Assembly: GCA_030141605.1 (NCBI GenBank)
Contig: JAQGDQ010000075.1
Coordinates: 1 to 64,000 of the forward strand
DNA from: Tubiluchus corallicola
Lineage: Eukaryota; Priapulida; Priapulimorpha; Priapulimorphida; Tubiluchidae
Reading direction: 5' to 3'
Length of the DNA stretch: 64,000 nucleotides
Part shown: positions 9,676 through 22,871 of the stretch, one piece after another
How positions within the stretch are numbered: the stretch's first letter is position 1
Layout of the letters: each line of letters begins with the position of its first letter
Made by a program: the position numbers and the translations under genes
Notes under the pieces: model-generated
What the model was told of the DNA's origin: nothing
The model's database searches: none
The model's input: the letters and a program-made list of their open reading frames with translations, nothing else

Positions 9676-12600
9676 GTAATCTAGATTACCAAACCATAAA
9701 TCAAGGTTTTATTAATTATAAACAGTTGAGATGTGTTATCCTTATCCTGGCCTGTGTTATATGGTAGACTAATCAAATCAAAGATTAAATTAATTGTACA
9801 ATTATAAGCAATATGCAAATGTTGATGTAATGACCATTAAATGACTGACTGACTAACTCACTCAGTTACATTACTACTGAGAAGTCTAGATGAAGTCATC
9901 ACTCATTATTGTCGAAACAGGAAAAAAAATTACAGGGACTGTTGACTGTTATATAACAGTGAATATCAACAATGTGATATTGGCAGTTCACCGATTACAA
10001 ATGTGTATTTGTTGTACTATAGCTCCGATTTGCAAAACTGTGGAAATAATGTAGTTCTCGGTTTAAGGCTGCAAGATATGTTCAGTTTCAGGAAGAACTG
10101 GAATTTCAAAAGATGACAATTGGATATGAACAGCATCTAATTACTAGTATTATTTTCTAGCTTAGCACTGATAATAGTATAGTTTCGCAGAAATGTAGAT
10201 AATTCGGCAATTTGAAATTTATCATGTAGTATGTTGAACGTCGTATCTTATTAACTTTGTAGGTTCATAATTTTCGCTGAGAACAAAAACACCATGAATT
10301 CAAGCTCTTATAAACATGGTTTCATAGGTAACACTTCCAAAAATATGTGGCTAGTTTTTGAAATTTTGAGTTCATAATTCCTTGAATAAATTTTTAACTT
10401 ACAGGCAGTATATTCTAAAAGAAAAAAGTTAATAGTAGTCTTACCAGTCTCCATTGAGTGGCTGAACATGTAACTTTGAGTTACATTTTCATTCATTTTT
10501 CTGCCAGTAGGTGGCAGACTTGCAGTTGTTACTAATTGTGGCCTGATCGAATTAATGATATGTAATTTTAAACATTGAGCCTATTTTATTATTGTTATTT
10601 ATATTTAGAAAATTTATTATTTTATCTCAAAGATAAATATAGTTAAAATACTGTCCTATTAAATATAAAGGAAAGTGCCAGTAAATAATAAAAAGGCTGA
10701 AAACAATTATTATAAAAACGTTTGTCATGTACTGGTAATGTGTGTCGTGTTATTGTGAAGTATGTTAACAAAACTTTTCTGCTTTAGTGGGTTTACTTGC
10801 AGAATTTGTGAATTTATTTGTGAGTTTTTTGCACATAAATTAGTTTTGTTGAAAGGTGCACAAAAATCTTATGTATAAGCTCCCTAAAGGTGGTAAATTC
10901 TTCCCTGTGATATATTCAGACAGTGCTTTCCAAACATGTAGACCATGCAAGCACTAATTAGAAAAAATTATGTGAAACGTACCAGGAAGAAATGATGAAG
11001 AGTGTTAAAAACATTCTGCTTTATAAAACTTAAAAATCACTTTCTGTAATGCGATAAATATACATACTTATATAGATCAAGCCATGCATATTTCATACTC
11101 TGCTTTCACTAAATGTGAGTTAGTAAAATAAAAACCGTTTATTCAGTCCATTTTTATGTTATGTATTCGTAATGTATGCATTCATTTAGTTCAAATGCTG
11201 AAATTCATTGCAAATTTTAACAATGATTTTCCAGTAATACAGTAATGAGTAACAGTAAAAAAACTAAAAACCGTCAAGAACAGATGCTGCTATCTTGTTT
11301 ACCTTTCTATTTCTGAGGAAGTTACTTTTTTCCTGCACTGTTGAAACATTTTGCAATGCCTATATGTTAATTAGCTGTTGCACATGTTTTATACCTGTAT
11401 CCTGCACGTTTTGCATCTACTGATTTACATTACTGTTCCTGTGTCATTTACATAGTACTAAAGATGGTAAAATAATAGTTTATTTTGTGGTGCGCTCATG
11501 TTTGCACTTTGTTTATGAGCTAGAGGGATATTTGTCTGACTTTGCAACTTTTGTATCCGGCTTTTGTCTGTGTAAATCATGTGGTGCAATTATGTATTAC
11601 AAAGTCAATGGCCGAGGTTTATAAATGTCTAGTTAATCTTGTCAGTTGACTTTTTAATACATACTTGCACCAAATGATTTATGCATAGCAAAGGAGGACA
11701 ATATTTATCTATGTGTATTACCAACTTTGAGTTTTTTCTAGATAATGTAGCACACCATTGTATGATAGGTACAAAACAAGAACTAAATAGTAAAAAGTAG
11801 CTGAAATCACTGCTATTGTCAACTACACGCCAGTTCTAGAGTACTTTCTGAACACGAATGGTCAAGCAGCTCAACAAGAGATGACAAGTTTTGAGTCCCA
11901 GATAATTTGCTGTTTCTGCATAACTACAATTCAAATTTCTGTGTTATATATACACAAAACACCCTGTCCTTTTTTGTGAAAACTTTTTTATTTCATGATC
12001 AAATTTCACTTTTCTGTCACTCCAGTATCCTAGAGAAGCTGGTGTCATTGTACATTAAACCAGAGACCAAGCGTGAAGAATTGCATGAAGAAAGAAAAAT
12101 TATCAGAGATTCAATATGGAAGTGTGGCTTGTCAAATCTAAAGGATTTTATTTAATGGCAGCTATGCTAACCACTACACTACAGAGGTACTTTGTCACAG
12201 AACTTTTCACTATAGGTCACTACAGGTTTATTAACGGGGTGGGGGGATTACAGGCCACAGTGTATCAAGACATCGTGCAAAATCAAATATATAAACACAC
12301 GAAAGCAGTACTAAAGTAGAAAGTCTGAAAAATTGTGCATTTTCAATAGCGGGGACTTGAACTTAAGGACGTCTGCTTTCAGAAAAGCGGTACTATTGAT
12401 ACTTGTATGAGATAATTGCCGGTCTGTGGTTTGTCCCATTTGCTTTCCTGTGTCAGTTTCTTCAAACTTTCATGCTCTGTATTTTACAACAAGGACAGGC
12501 GTCTCATTTTTCTGAATATTTGTGACTGGACTTCGCCGGACTTTGATGTAAAGTTTCAATTTTAACTTTGTTGCGTCTCACGATCTTCCTCAAACACTCC

Positions 12601-13312
12601 ACGGATACTCAGAATACAACGAGAAAGGGTAATCATTTAATAAAAGCAATAGTTACCATTGGAATGGTAATTATTCTGAATCTCTATTACATTATGTTCA
12701 GAAATAAAACTCCCAGAGTGTTTTTCCTCGTCTAAAATTCATTTTTCTGTCTCTTTGAAGTCCTGAAGGTGTCAAAATCATCATAGTGAGATACGTGTGG
12801 TAACTCCTGTCTTGGTCTAAAGCATTCACAGTAGCAATCTGTCTTGCAAGTGCGGTGACTTTAATGTCTATGTCCTGAATTTACTTCTTTCGTACGGCTG
12901 AGTACCGAAAAAACTGAAGTCGTCATGCAAGTTGCAGTCTTAAGTTCCAGAGGTCATCGCAGTAAGATTTCCGGATGAAGCATGCATTAATCTGGCTCCG
13001 CAGCTAGAATTTTGTTATCACTGTGGGATCCCAGGACAGCCAAAGTCATCCCGCCACAGTTTTAAATAGCGACTTCGTAAGATTCAAAACAAAGTACATA
13101 AGTTAAATTCAATCAGAATACATGTATTGGCAGTAACTATTTTATAGAGAAATGGGAGGATTATCTTGAAAGTCTAAGTTGTAGGCCCTGCAGCAGTTTT
13201 GCTTGGTTTTAAATTTAAAACATATCATGGGATATTCACTGTAATAGTACGAGGGTTTGTCTTCGCAATTTTTTGTTTGAAGCCCCGATTCACACCCACT
13301 AAATTTGCATAT
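9676..13312. other. Outer right arm, no gene recognised
   Basis: Mirror image of 1-3640. The plus-strand open frames at 11907-12155 and 12116-12319 are the counterparts of the minus-strand ones in the left arm and share the same tRNA-like stretch. I see no family match and no splice-site-flanked coding segment. Confidence 0.5.
12157..12188 (-). repeat. tRNA-like 5' half (possible SINE remnant), right arm
   Basis: Mirror copy of the fragment at 1131-1162. Read on the minus strand it has TAGTGTAGTGG, one base closer to a tRNA A-box than the left copy. This suggests the right-arm base is ancestral at that site. Confidence 0.3.
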
Positions 13313-14447
13313 ATAAGTTGAGTAAATAATATTTAGTTGCCTACTGTCAAGCCTTAATTGTTCCGTAAAGCATAAGTTGAAGAGCAGTAGCAGACTTGAC
13401 ATCTCGACGAATAACTCACTTTTTCATTTTTTCGGTGTTTTTCTTTTTATGAAAACTGATTTAGGACAGAATCGGCGTTCGGACAGAATACACATGTATG
13501 TAGAACAAATTAAATATAACAAATCCTCTGCACATTGATACCTGATTAGCATTTGTTATATTTGCTATTATAATAACGGTGTTTATATATTTTCAATTTT
13601 ATTACTATATTTTACTGCAGATCTCACCAACTTTCTGACGCTTTTCTCTTTCTATTCCTTTTTTTTCTGAAAAACTCTAGTCACTCTATATACTCTATAG
13701 TAGGTTCAGTGGATCTTCAACTCGACCAACGTATTTTGTTCATCAAACGTTGAAAAATTTACGTTAGAAATTAAAGGAGAAGAAAGGAAATTTTAAAGTG
13801 TATCCCAAAAAGCTTTCCAAACAAAGTTATATCACTGGTCAATACGTTTGTCTGTTTGAAAGACGTATACAGTGTGTAATTGGAAAAGAAAATTCTTAAT
13901 ATTTTAAAGCCACCGCTATAACGGCTTTATTTGATTTAAAACTTATTCGCGCTGTTGGTAACCACTTTATCACCACTTTGTAACACTAGCTCACCAAAAA
14001 AACAAATTATTGATCTTAATGACAATACAAGGTAATTTATACTTTTGCTTATAATACTTAGTGAAGCTACGAATGCCCTAATTATTTTTTCATCTTTACG
14101 CAATGCTATCTGAATTTGTTTCAGACGACTTGCGTTAAAATGGCCACGTTTAGCGGTCATTGTTACTGTAAATTTACAAGTTTTATATATCGTTACTGCC
14201 AACGCAAGCTCTGTCTTACGTAAATAATGCGTAATTTCAAAAAACGAATTTTTAAGCTTCTTTTTACAAAGAGTATTTTCTTGTCCTTTTTAGCACTTTG
14301 ACATCTCTGCTAAAAGATGTACACCTGTACTTTTCTTGAACTAGTCTGATTATTACAGTAAGCCATTAGCATCAGGTTATGTTGTGTCTGACTACTTCCC
14401 TGGTGTTTAACGAAGTATGGGAGAGGAAGTATTTCGCTTAAATTTAT
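13313..14447. other. Unique AT-rich intergenic stretch, nothing recognised
   Basis: Begins right after the last base that can be matched to the left arm. A minus-strand open frame at 13936-14202 resembles no family I know. No THNSL2 N-terminal motif was found on the minus strand here. Confidence 0.5.
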
Positions 14448-14678
14448 TTAGTAAACCGAACCATTCATCGTTTTCAAGTCTATGGTTTTGACACCAGAGT
14501 ACAATTTTACACCCACGTCGCACGTGCGCTCTCCGAGGGGCACATCCACGTGTGAAGGAATTTCATTGTGGTTACATGTCCAACTGTCATAATTCTGGCC
14601 ACGTGTCCTGGGCTTACAATGTATTGTGTATGTATCACCTGTTTTTGTCATTCCACAGCAGATTGTCACAAACGCCCC
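14448..14678 (-). CDS. Possible terminal exon of unknown cysteine-containing protein
   Basis: A minus-strand frame of about 76 codons follows a plausible acceptor (CATTTCTGTAG, AG at 14680-14679) and ends in TAA at 14450-14448, with an AATAAA hexamer overlapping just beyond. Translation from the acceptor gives an AFVTICC start, then TGDTYTIHC, WTCNHNEIP and GERTCDVGV. Five cysteines in a hydrophilic context and base composition richer in GC than the flanks favour coding. I do not recognise the family; a secreted or extracellular domain is only a guess. No upstream exon was identified, so it could also be a fragment or a chance frame. Confidence 0.3.
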   Translation of the reverse strand, partial: GAFVTICCGMTKTGDTYTIHCKPRTRGQNYDSWTCNHNEIPSHVDVPLGERTCDVGVKLYSGVKTIDLKTMNGSVY

Positions 14679-15540
14679 CTACAGAAATGCGTGCAAATCA
14701 AAACGAATATTAGCGTCGCTCTGCAATAATCTAGTTACCAGAATCACACGTTAACAAAATACTGTAATAAACGGCAGAAACGCTTGTATATTACACGAAA
14801 CTATTTACAACCATCTTTAACGTGTAGTTGCGGATCTGTGGTGACAGCCTAGTCGGTTGTTTCATTTTTTACATATACATGTACATACAACTTTTTTTAT
14901 TATTTAACGCATGACGCAAGTGAAAGAAATACAGTTTTAACAAAAATCGAAAACCAATAATAATTAAAGCATTTCTGCGTTTTTTCGACTGTTACGAAAA
15001 TTAAAATTACACAAGCAGCATGTCAAATATTTTACATGAGCTTAACTAATAGTTATAATAATTTGAATTAACTTGTTTAGTTATTATGAAACGTTTAATT
15101 AACAGAATTTAATTTACTTCAATCAAGGACGTAGGCCCTACAGTGAGAGATTTATCAATTTCTTTTAGATTATTGATAATTTAATATATTTAACGTTCCT
15201 TCCTCCCTTTATTTATTCATTTGTTCATTCATTTATATAATTATTTTAGTAAAGGATTCAACATTTATTTTGGTTACAGTCTTGTAATGAAATTTATTTT
15301 TGCTAAACATTCTGGGCAGACAGTGTTGCTAGATAATTACAACGACTGTAGCGGGTTTATAGGCCTAAGATATGCCTCTCTCACATCATTGTCGGGGTTT
15401 GTTCCTGCTGCGAGTTATAATTACAATGACGGCGATGACGATAGTTTGCTGACAAGTCCGTGCGATGATTAAAATACTGTTTAAGAGAGTAACAACTGAT
15501 TTTTCTGCGAGTGAATAATAACGGATTAAATTTAATTGAT
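14679..15540. other. AT-rich intergenic stretch, nothing recognised
   Basis: No coding or RNA feature could be supported. A plus-strand open frame at 15221-15472 runs into GAT-rich simple sequence and is not convincing. Confidence 0.45.
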
Positions 15541-15655
15541 ATAATAATGATAGCTATAGCTATAGCGATGCTGATGATGGTGAAAATGATGATGATGGTG
15601 ATGATGATAATTATAATGATGACGATAATAATATTATAGCAAGTTTGTTAAAGAA

Positions 15656-15866
15656 CAATACAACACAGTACAATACAATACAATACAATACAATACAATA
15701 CAATACAATACAATACAATACAATACAATACAATACAATACAATACAATACAATACAATACAATACAATACAATACAATTCCATACAATACAATACAATA
15801 CAATACAATACAATACAATACCACACAATACAATACAATACAATACAATACAATGCAATGCAATGT
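15656..15866. repeat. (AATAC)n pentanucleotide microsatellite
   Basis: About 40 units of CAATA with a few variants (a T at 15780, CCACA near 15820, GCAAT at the end), preceded by a short GAT/AAT-rich stretch from about 15560. Because five is not a multiple of three, every frame on both strands stays open for long distances. This explains the overlapping VLYCI- and QYNTI-type translations, which are not proteins. Confidence 0.97.
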
Positions 15867-17700
15867 AAATAAAGAACCACACATTACACAAAAACATCCC
15901 AGCAACTGCATACAATTGTCGCATTGAAACAGTAAAAACACACAAGTTCAACAGTTTACAATATTTACACATTTACAAAAATAATATAATTACAATAATG
16001 TACTATCGGTTGAATTTCATTTTCTGTGATTAAGTTTAATTTTCCTTCCTTAAAAAAGTCTAAATAATATAATTTGAAACTAAATTTGCAAGTTCACAAT
16101 CAATTCCGTACATTCCATGAGTATACTTTTCGTCTTCAATTTTTTGGCCATTTCAAAAATAGCATAGTCTATTGTTAAGGGAGATTTTAGCTTTGGTGTG
16201 TCGGCCTTTCTCAATAAGAAGGTTGTGTGAGCGAATACGCAATCTTGTAAAGTTTGATCTTTTAACGGCATTTTTATTAGCAAGAAGCATCATTCTTCTA
16301 CGACCTCGTTTTCAAACTTGGACTATTATCGTAAATTGTTCAGCTCTTTAATAGTTTTACCAGTTTCTTTGGTGAAGTTTTCCTTCGGTGATTTTGATAG
16401 TTAATTTAAAGTTTTGATTTTAGTAACTTGATAAATTGTTTGGAGCTAATGGACTCTGTACTTTGAGCTTCCCATATATGTGAGATCCTGTATGACCTAA
16501 AATATTTCTAATAAATTTTAACCAACAGTTGGTATTGTTTTGTAGAAGCTGGACATTTTGCAGTTTGTTTGATATACTAATGAGCTTGGTAGATCATTCA
16601 CTATTCTTGACGACGATGACAGAGATGAGAGCAATACAAACGCTGTAAACAAACGAACGAATGAACGAACAAACAGACGTACACGTATGACTAAATCGTG
16701 TATTAATGTTTGTAGTTTAGCTATTGTAACTGTTGAAGTTCTGGGTGAAATGCACGATTATTAACTGCAAATGAATCTCACTAAATTACAAGGTTAGCAT
16801 CATTCGTTCACTTTCAGCAACCATCTGCCCTTGACTATAATAATAACAGGAGATCAAGCGCCCGAGTCCAGTTTAATGATACACCAGGCGAAGAAGCCTC
16901 ATCGCCAATGTTTGCACTGAGCCTACCAGCGAGTTATCTCTGTCTAATAGTCGTCTTCACTGTATTTGCTTGCTCTGACCCTGTGAATGCAATCTGATTG
17001 CGGTCATTTATAGATGACAGGAGATACCGACTGGGACAGATTAGGAAGACGATGGGGGTAATGATGGATACGGCTCAAGCTTAGTTTGCTCAGAAAAGCG
17101 ATCACTGCGTTTACGAAGACTGGTAGATTTACTTGTTGGCGGTGCCGTTGCGCACCGAAAAAAAGATAATACTAGCTTACATTGTGGAGTGTTGTTGTTT
17201 CTAATTAGAAATTACTGGACGAAATGTATTACTGTCCTGCGGATCGATATTTGGTCTTTGGCTACAGATTTTGTTTTTTTTCATAATAAACATTCCGTAG
17301 CTACAGTAATTTATGTTACAAATTATGAAATCAGGCTTTGAGTCGTCTGTATAGCCTGCTCATCGGGAGCAGCCCATTGGTGTTTATTACTTCACTCAAA
17401 TAGGCACATTTTTTTGTATCCCAGTCTGATTTATAAATTATTGACAGTTTAAGACATCTAAATTCCGTAAAGTTAATTGTAGATTCAGATCTAAAAGAAG
17501 AAGCGTAATAGATTTTTTTTCATTTCAAGAATTGATGAAAGCGTAGGCTACTCGAAATATACGTACCAAATCGTGTGCATCCTTCATGCTGACTTACGTA
17601 CATTTTCGAAGTTGGTAAATACTAAAAGCGAATTTTGAACAATGATGATTATGATGTATACTGTGTGCCCGAGATAATGTTTTGAAGCCCAACTATAATG
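15867..17700. other. Upstream region of the PRDM3/16-like gene, no gene recognised
   Basis: AT-rich, with a somewhat GC-richer part at about 16830-17130. The minus-strand frame at 16080-16283 has no recognisable motif. The stretch probably holds upstream regulatory sequence of the gene starting near 17.7 kb, inferred from position only. Confidence 0.4.
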
Positions 17701-17708
17701 AGGTAGCA

Positions 17709-17731
17709 CCAATGAACACGCTGCGCATGCG
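17709..17731 (+). promoter_or_regulatory. CCAAT box and NRF1-type site of candidate promoter
   Basis: CCAAT lies at 17709-17713 and TGCGCATGCG at 17722-17731, a close match to the NRF1 palindrome. They sit 73-95 bases before the start codon of PRDM3/16-like exon 1, in a locally GC-richer stretch. Both motifs are common in TATA-less animal promoters. The transcription start itself cannot be placed. Confidence 0.45.
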
Positions 17732-17803
17732 TACAGGTAAAAGCAGAATAGCTGCGGAGTCTGTGGGACGGCGTGCACAGTTCAACCGATAGCTTCTCGA
17801 ATT

Positions 17804-17840
17804 ATGCGTTCCAAGGGAAAAGCAAGGAGGCTAGAACCAA
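17804..17840 (+). CDS. PRDM16: PRDM3/16-like exon 1, N-terminal 12 codons
   Basis: ATG at 17804-17806 opens MRSKGKARRLEP, followed by one base of a split codon and donor GTAAGT at 17841. The first ten residues match the vertebrate MECOM/PRDM16 N-terminus except for conservative K/R swaps. This basic motif is a deeply conserved N-terminal signature of the family. It is too short for an ORF scan and was found by reading. Confidence 0.85.
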
Positions 17841-20800
17841 GTAAGTTAAATTACTCTTCTCTGTTTAATAGAAAGTGTGCAAGTATGCATTTCTGATTTC
17901 TATTAAATCATTTGCATGGCCGTTGGATAATATGAGGGTTCGTGTTATGCGAAATGTGTTATTGTGATTGTCTGTAATAAGTCTGTAAATTGCGATAACA
18001 CTCGAGAATTTTCTACATGCTTATTAGCTTGAATAAGAATCTCCAACACCTATAGGTGTATAAGTAATTGTTCAATTTGTTCTAGTCTTTGTGATGTTGA
18101 TTAAGTTTTTAGAGAAGTCGATATGGCTTGGAGTGACGGAATAAAATGATAATTTTTTAAGGGTTACCGTTCAATGTCAAACGTGCATTTCGTCTCTTCT
18201 CTTCGCAAGAATTTCCGAAGAAAAGAAAAAAAGAAGAGAATTCGATTATAAGATAGGTCAAGGTATTTTGATGATAGTTACATGCTTCTTTGTAAATTCA
18301 ACAGAGTTTTTTTTTTTGTAAAACGTTGTCTGTTACCAATATTATTTGGTCAGTAATGTGTTTATCATTTTCGTTCACGAATGCATATGTTAATAATCTG
18401 CTGTTTTTGTAAGACTGGTCCATCATTGCGGCTACACATTTTACATGTACTACAATTTTGACACAGTATTTTGCTTTTTTCTGCGTAGTCCTATATACAT
18501 GAGAAACTGAACGACTTGATTTTTAATTGAACCCCTGACGAGGACGAATATTAAAATGTAAAATTTATTGGCGCTTTTGAATAAATTAATTAGTTATACT
18601 GCAAATAAACAAACAAATTCTATAATTTACACAGCTAAATTCACATGATGAGCTTACAATAAATAGCACTAATATTTTGTAATAAGTAATTTAACAACTG
18701 ATTGATAAAAGGCTATACCATATAGTTTCTTTTACAAAATGAACACTATATAGCAGTGCAACTGACTTTCACTTTACAGGCCTTTACGTCATTATAGGAT
18801 TCAACTGAAAAGTTAGATTGCTGATTTTACAAGTTAAAACAAATGGGCTTATTAAAATTAAAGGAACAGTTAATTAAAAAATGAAAAATCAAATATCTAT
18901 AAAAATTTGAGCGGCCACAAAAGTTGGCTTAGAAAGCAATAATCGATTAGCAGAAATATGCCGTTAGTTTAAGACCAGTTAATTATAGTTGTATGTGCGT
19001 TAAAATTGATGTAGAATGAGCTAATTTAGCAAATTAATAAACAACAAAAGTAAATTGCGATCAAAAGCAACTCGAAAGATACTAAATAGATATTTTAATC
19101 TTTAACTATAATTATCTTTTGGTCTCGTCAAAGGTGTCAAATTTATGAAACCAAAAGTACTGATAATTTATCAGCACAAGATTTACCTTATTTACTGACA
19201 ATATTCCTATTCTTCTCGTCAATACTCAGAGTGAAACCAGTCATCATATATTATCTTGTATAATTTAACCATTATCCGTGACAGTTGAGCTTAAACCATT
19301 TACTTTTATTATCATCATTCTATTCTGTTTTTCATTAATGGAACATAAAACTGCATAGATATAAAAGTAGAGATGACAGTATATATCATCGGTATCTCTG
19401 TAAAAAGCAGCAACAATTTCACGCTTAATGGACTGCCAGCAGTGCATTAGTTCTATATTATGAATATGATTAAGCCTATAATTGTTATTGTTGATAAAGT
19501 TGAAGAATGCTATGAAATTTAAATTACAATAAAAACAAAAGCTTTAATGTCAATTACATGAAAAGTATTTTTCGAAAACTTAACAATTTTGAGGCGATTT
19601 TTGGTTTTGTTTGTTTGTGAGTGATGGGAAACCTATTTCAGCTTTTTGTCAGTTGTCCTTTTATAATCTGAAATTGTATTGTGTGCACATATTACACTTT
19701 CTTGCAGTAATAGATCTACTCATTTGCATACTAAGCTACCATATAGTTTATAACTGTAGTGTACAATCGTTATTGGCCACAAGGGTGAATTTGTTTGTTA
19801 CTCGCCTCGCACAAATCGCCTACCTAAGGACGGTAGCGGCTACATTTAGGTTATAATGGCAGAATAATATTTCCAACGCATCATAATAAAACTTGAATGC
19901 GCTAAAATATGTTTAGGCCTACTTTATAGTAGGGGACAAGTGCTCCTGCACCAAAATTTCCCTCATTCAGTCATCCAAATACCAACCAGAGCAAATGACG
20001 ACATTTGTTCCACTCTTTTTTGTATTTCAAATTAAAATTAGGTGATCCATATCGTTTGCTTTTTTAACAAAACTAGCATAACAGCACATTGTTTTTTTGA
20101 GGAAAACTTGAAACACAGTATGCAGTACTATTGTGATGATGTGTACTAAAATTAGATTACAAATTTCTTTCATGAGACCGTTTTCTGCTGGTTATACAAC
20201 AGATCAGAGAGTCGATAGAGTTATTGGACAGGTGACACGCCGCCAGCTGCTGATATAGCGTGTCTTAACTTTTTGAATGCTGCTTATTTAAAAACGAAGC
20301 CTGAAATTCAAATCTTTTTTTACAAATTTGCATATCGAAAACTAAAGTTGATGAACGTAGGGTATGCGAATAAACTAATGTTCATGAACTAAAAGTTGTC
20401 CAACTCGAACAGTTATTTTTAAGTGTTTTTTCCCAATTCGAGTATTATTCTGCAGGGTAAATGCGACATGTCAACACCTATAACATTAATCACGTGTCAG
20501 TGATTTCTTAACGTGACTTCTTGCTCAGAATGGGGTAATCATAGGAAACGTAATTTGACAATCTCAGTAGCTTGTGCACGCTGTTTCTGAAATTGTTCAT
20601 TGCATTGAATACGTAATCCACAATCATAGGAAATAGTCTCGAGTAGGTATCAGAACTCCGAACTACTGACCTGCATTTTATGTTCCATGAAACTAGTCTA
20701 ATGAAATTCTGCGGCATTTACTGGAATTATAATATTAATTTTTCTTATTGCATTCCTTCGATAGTTATTAGAAAATTTTCGTTTTCAACTCAGACTTGAT

Positions 20801-22811
20801 GTTTTTTCGTACACAGGACCTAATCAGGGCCTGACTTTTGAGATTACGCCATCTTCTAAAGGATTAAAAGGACATTGTAGTGATTCATGATGGTGACGAC
20901 GACGACGACGACGACGACGATGATGATAACGATAATGATGATCTAGATGACACTACCATCATTATTAAATTTAAAACACACGGTGATTTGACTTTGGATT
21001 TACTGATTACGCCTGCTAACTTTACCATACAATTATTCTTGTATCATGGCAAAAAAAAATTGATTCAAGCAAAGTACTGGGCTGATGTTTTACGTACTGT
21101 GGATAGCTGGCTGCACTGTTCGGGCAGAGTCTAAATTAAGGTCAGTGATGCTTCTATTCCAATAGACAATGGCGTGGCTTATGGGTGAACATCCAATTAT
21201 GCTATTCCTGATCTACGTCAGAATCTTTGTTTTGAGGTCTGTCAGCTATTGTTTGGCGGGTGTAACCGTCATGTCTGGTAATCAACAGGAGTATGCAATC
21301 ACTATCTAGGTACTGTTATTCAGGAGTAATTAGAAGGCCACTATGTTTAGAGCCATCTGTGATCTTGACTGTTGAGGTCCGTCATAGCAAATTTAAGAAA
21401 TTGCATTCAGGTTTACCGGCTAAACGTCACAGATGCCTTTTGATATGCTTATGTAAGTAGAAAATTATGTATATTATATATTTGTATAATATTATATAAT
21501 TATATATATTATATATTAACTGATTTAGCAAGATGTTTTGACATTTAAGTTAATTTGAATAGATTCTTCCATCTAAATTCTGAATTTTTGACAAAATCAT
21601 AAAATTCGTTACATATCCTTAGAGACTGATATCGCCAATACTCAGACGGCTTGTTTGCGGTATTATATTGATTTATTCTGTGAATTTTTCTCTATTTGTA
21701 TGCTGTGTGTGAGCACTTTTTTAATTTGTGCTAAATAAATAAATAAAAAAATAAATAAATAAATAATGTGACATGTTGCTGAAGTTTCAGGACTAGTGCA
21801 CTAAGACACAAGGAAGGGATATACAGCAGGAAAGTTGTCATTTTTATGTGGTTGTTCCATTATTGTATATGTGGTTTACTCTACTTTGAAATAAGCGCAT
21901 GCAAGTGATTACCATAATGGTTGTAGCACCATAAGCATAATCACTTCCTAACTTTCACACAAATAAAAAATATATTTGCACAGTATCATTGGATTTTATT
22001 ACATGGGCTTTCAAAATGGATCTTTCCCTAAATATGAAATTAAATAAGTTGAATTAAAATTGACACATGCGGTGAGCCTGCGTCCCTTTGTGAATAATGG
22101 TTTGATCGGCCTAGGTTAATTTAAGCGGAATGAGGACCAGGCTCTGGACAGATAACTGATAACTGTGAATCCGCGTAAACACCCGGCAGCCGCTGGAAAG
22201 AATTGTTTTCCAAACACTTGCCTCATTTGTGAGACTGCTGGACAAAAAGTTTGTGTACCTATCATAATTGTATGCATCTGGGAGGAACTTCTCTCACCCC
22301 AGAGGAAAATTCCTGACCGTTATGTCTGTGTTCTTTGTTCAACATGCGGCTAATATAGTTGATGACCACGTGTCGAGATTAAATACATATTACAGGCGCT
22401 TTTTATGATATTTTGAACTTGTTTTCTGTAAAAATGAAACCATTTATTGTCATTTTAATCTTTAGCTGCAGTCTGATAATTATGAAGATGGGGTAGTAAC
22501 TTTGGTAGTATTGTTGTTAATTAAAAATGTTCGGTGATGGTGATAGGGCTGATGTTGTTGCTGCTGCAGCTGCTGCTATTATTGTTGATGATGGTGCTAG
22601 TGGTGGTGAAGTTGACGATTATAATAATGATGGCAGTGGTGGTTTCAAAACCCAATAGTAATGATAACGTTGTTGCAATTTGCAATCCTGTTTGAGATGT
22701 TGATGATGACGATGGTAATACTGAAAATGTTGATAACTGGTGTAATTTTATTGTACTGTCGGTAAGGGATTTAATATTGTTGTTGCTGTTGTTGCTCTTG
22801 TTCTTGTTGTT

Positions 22812-22871
<60 letters not shown>

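Larger units (their letters stand above)
7857..13312. repeat. Right arm of large inverted duplication
   Basis: Reverse complement of 1-5499, with scattered substitutions and small indels. Samples read by hand differ by about 2 percent near the outer end and about 5 percent in the intron between exons E and F. It carries plus-strand copies of the last two THNSL2-like exons. The inner edge at 7857 lies about 50 bases before the exon E copy, inside an intron. The outer edge is at or beyond 13312 and cannot be placed because the partner sequence left of base 1 is not in the window. Confidence 0.95.

Noticed and set aside
15611-15972. Overlapping long ORFs on both strands (VLYCI/QYNTI repeats)
   Set aside because: They are translations of the (AATAC)n microsatellite; a pentamer without stops keeps all frames open.
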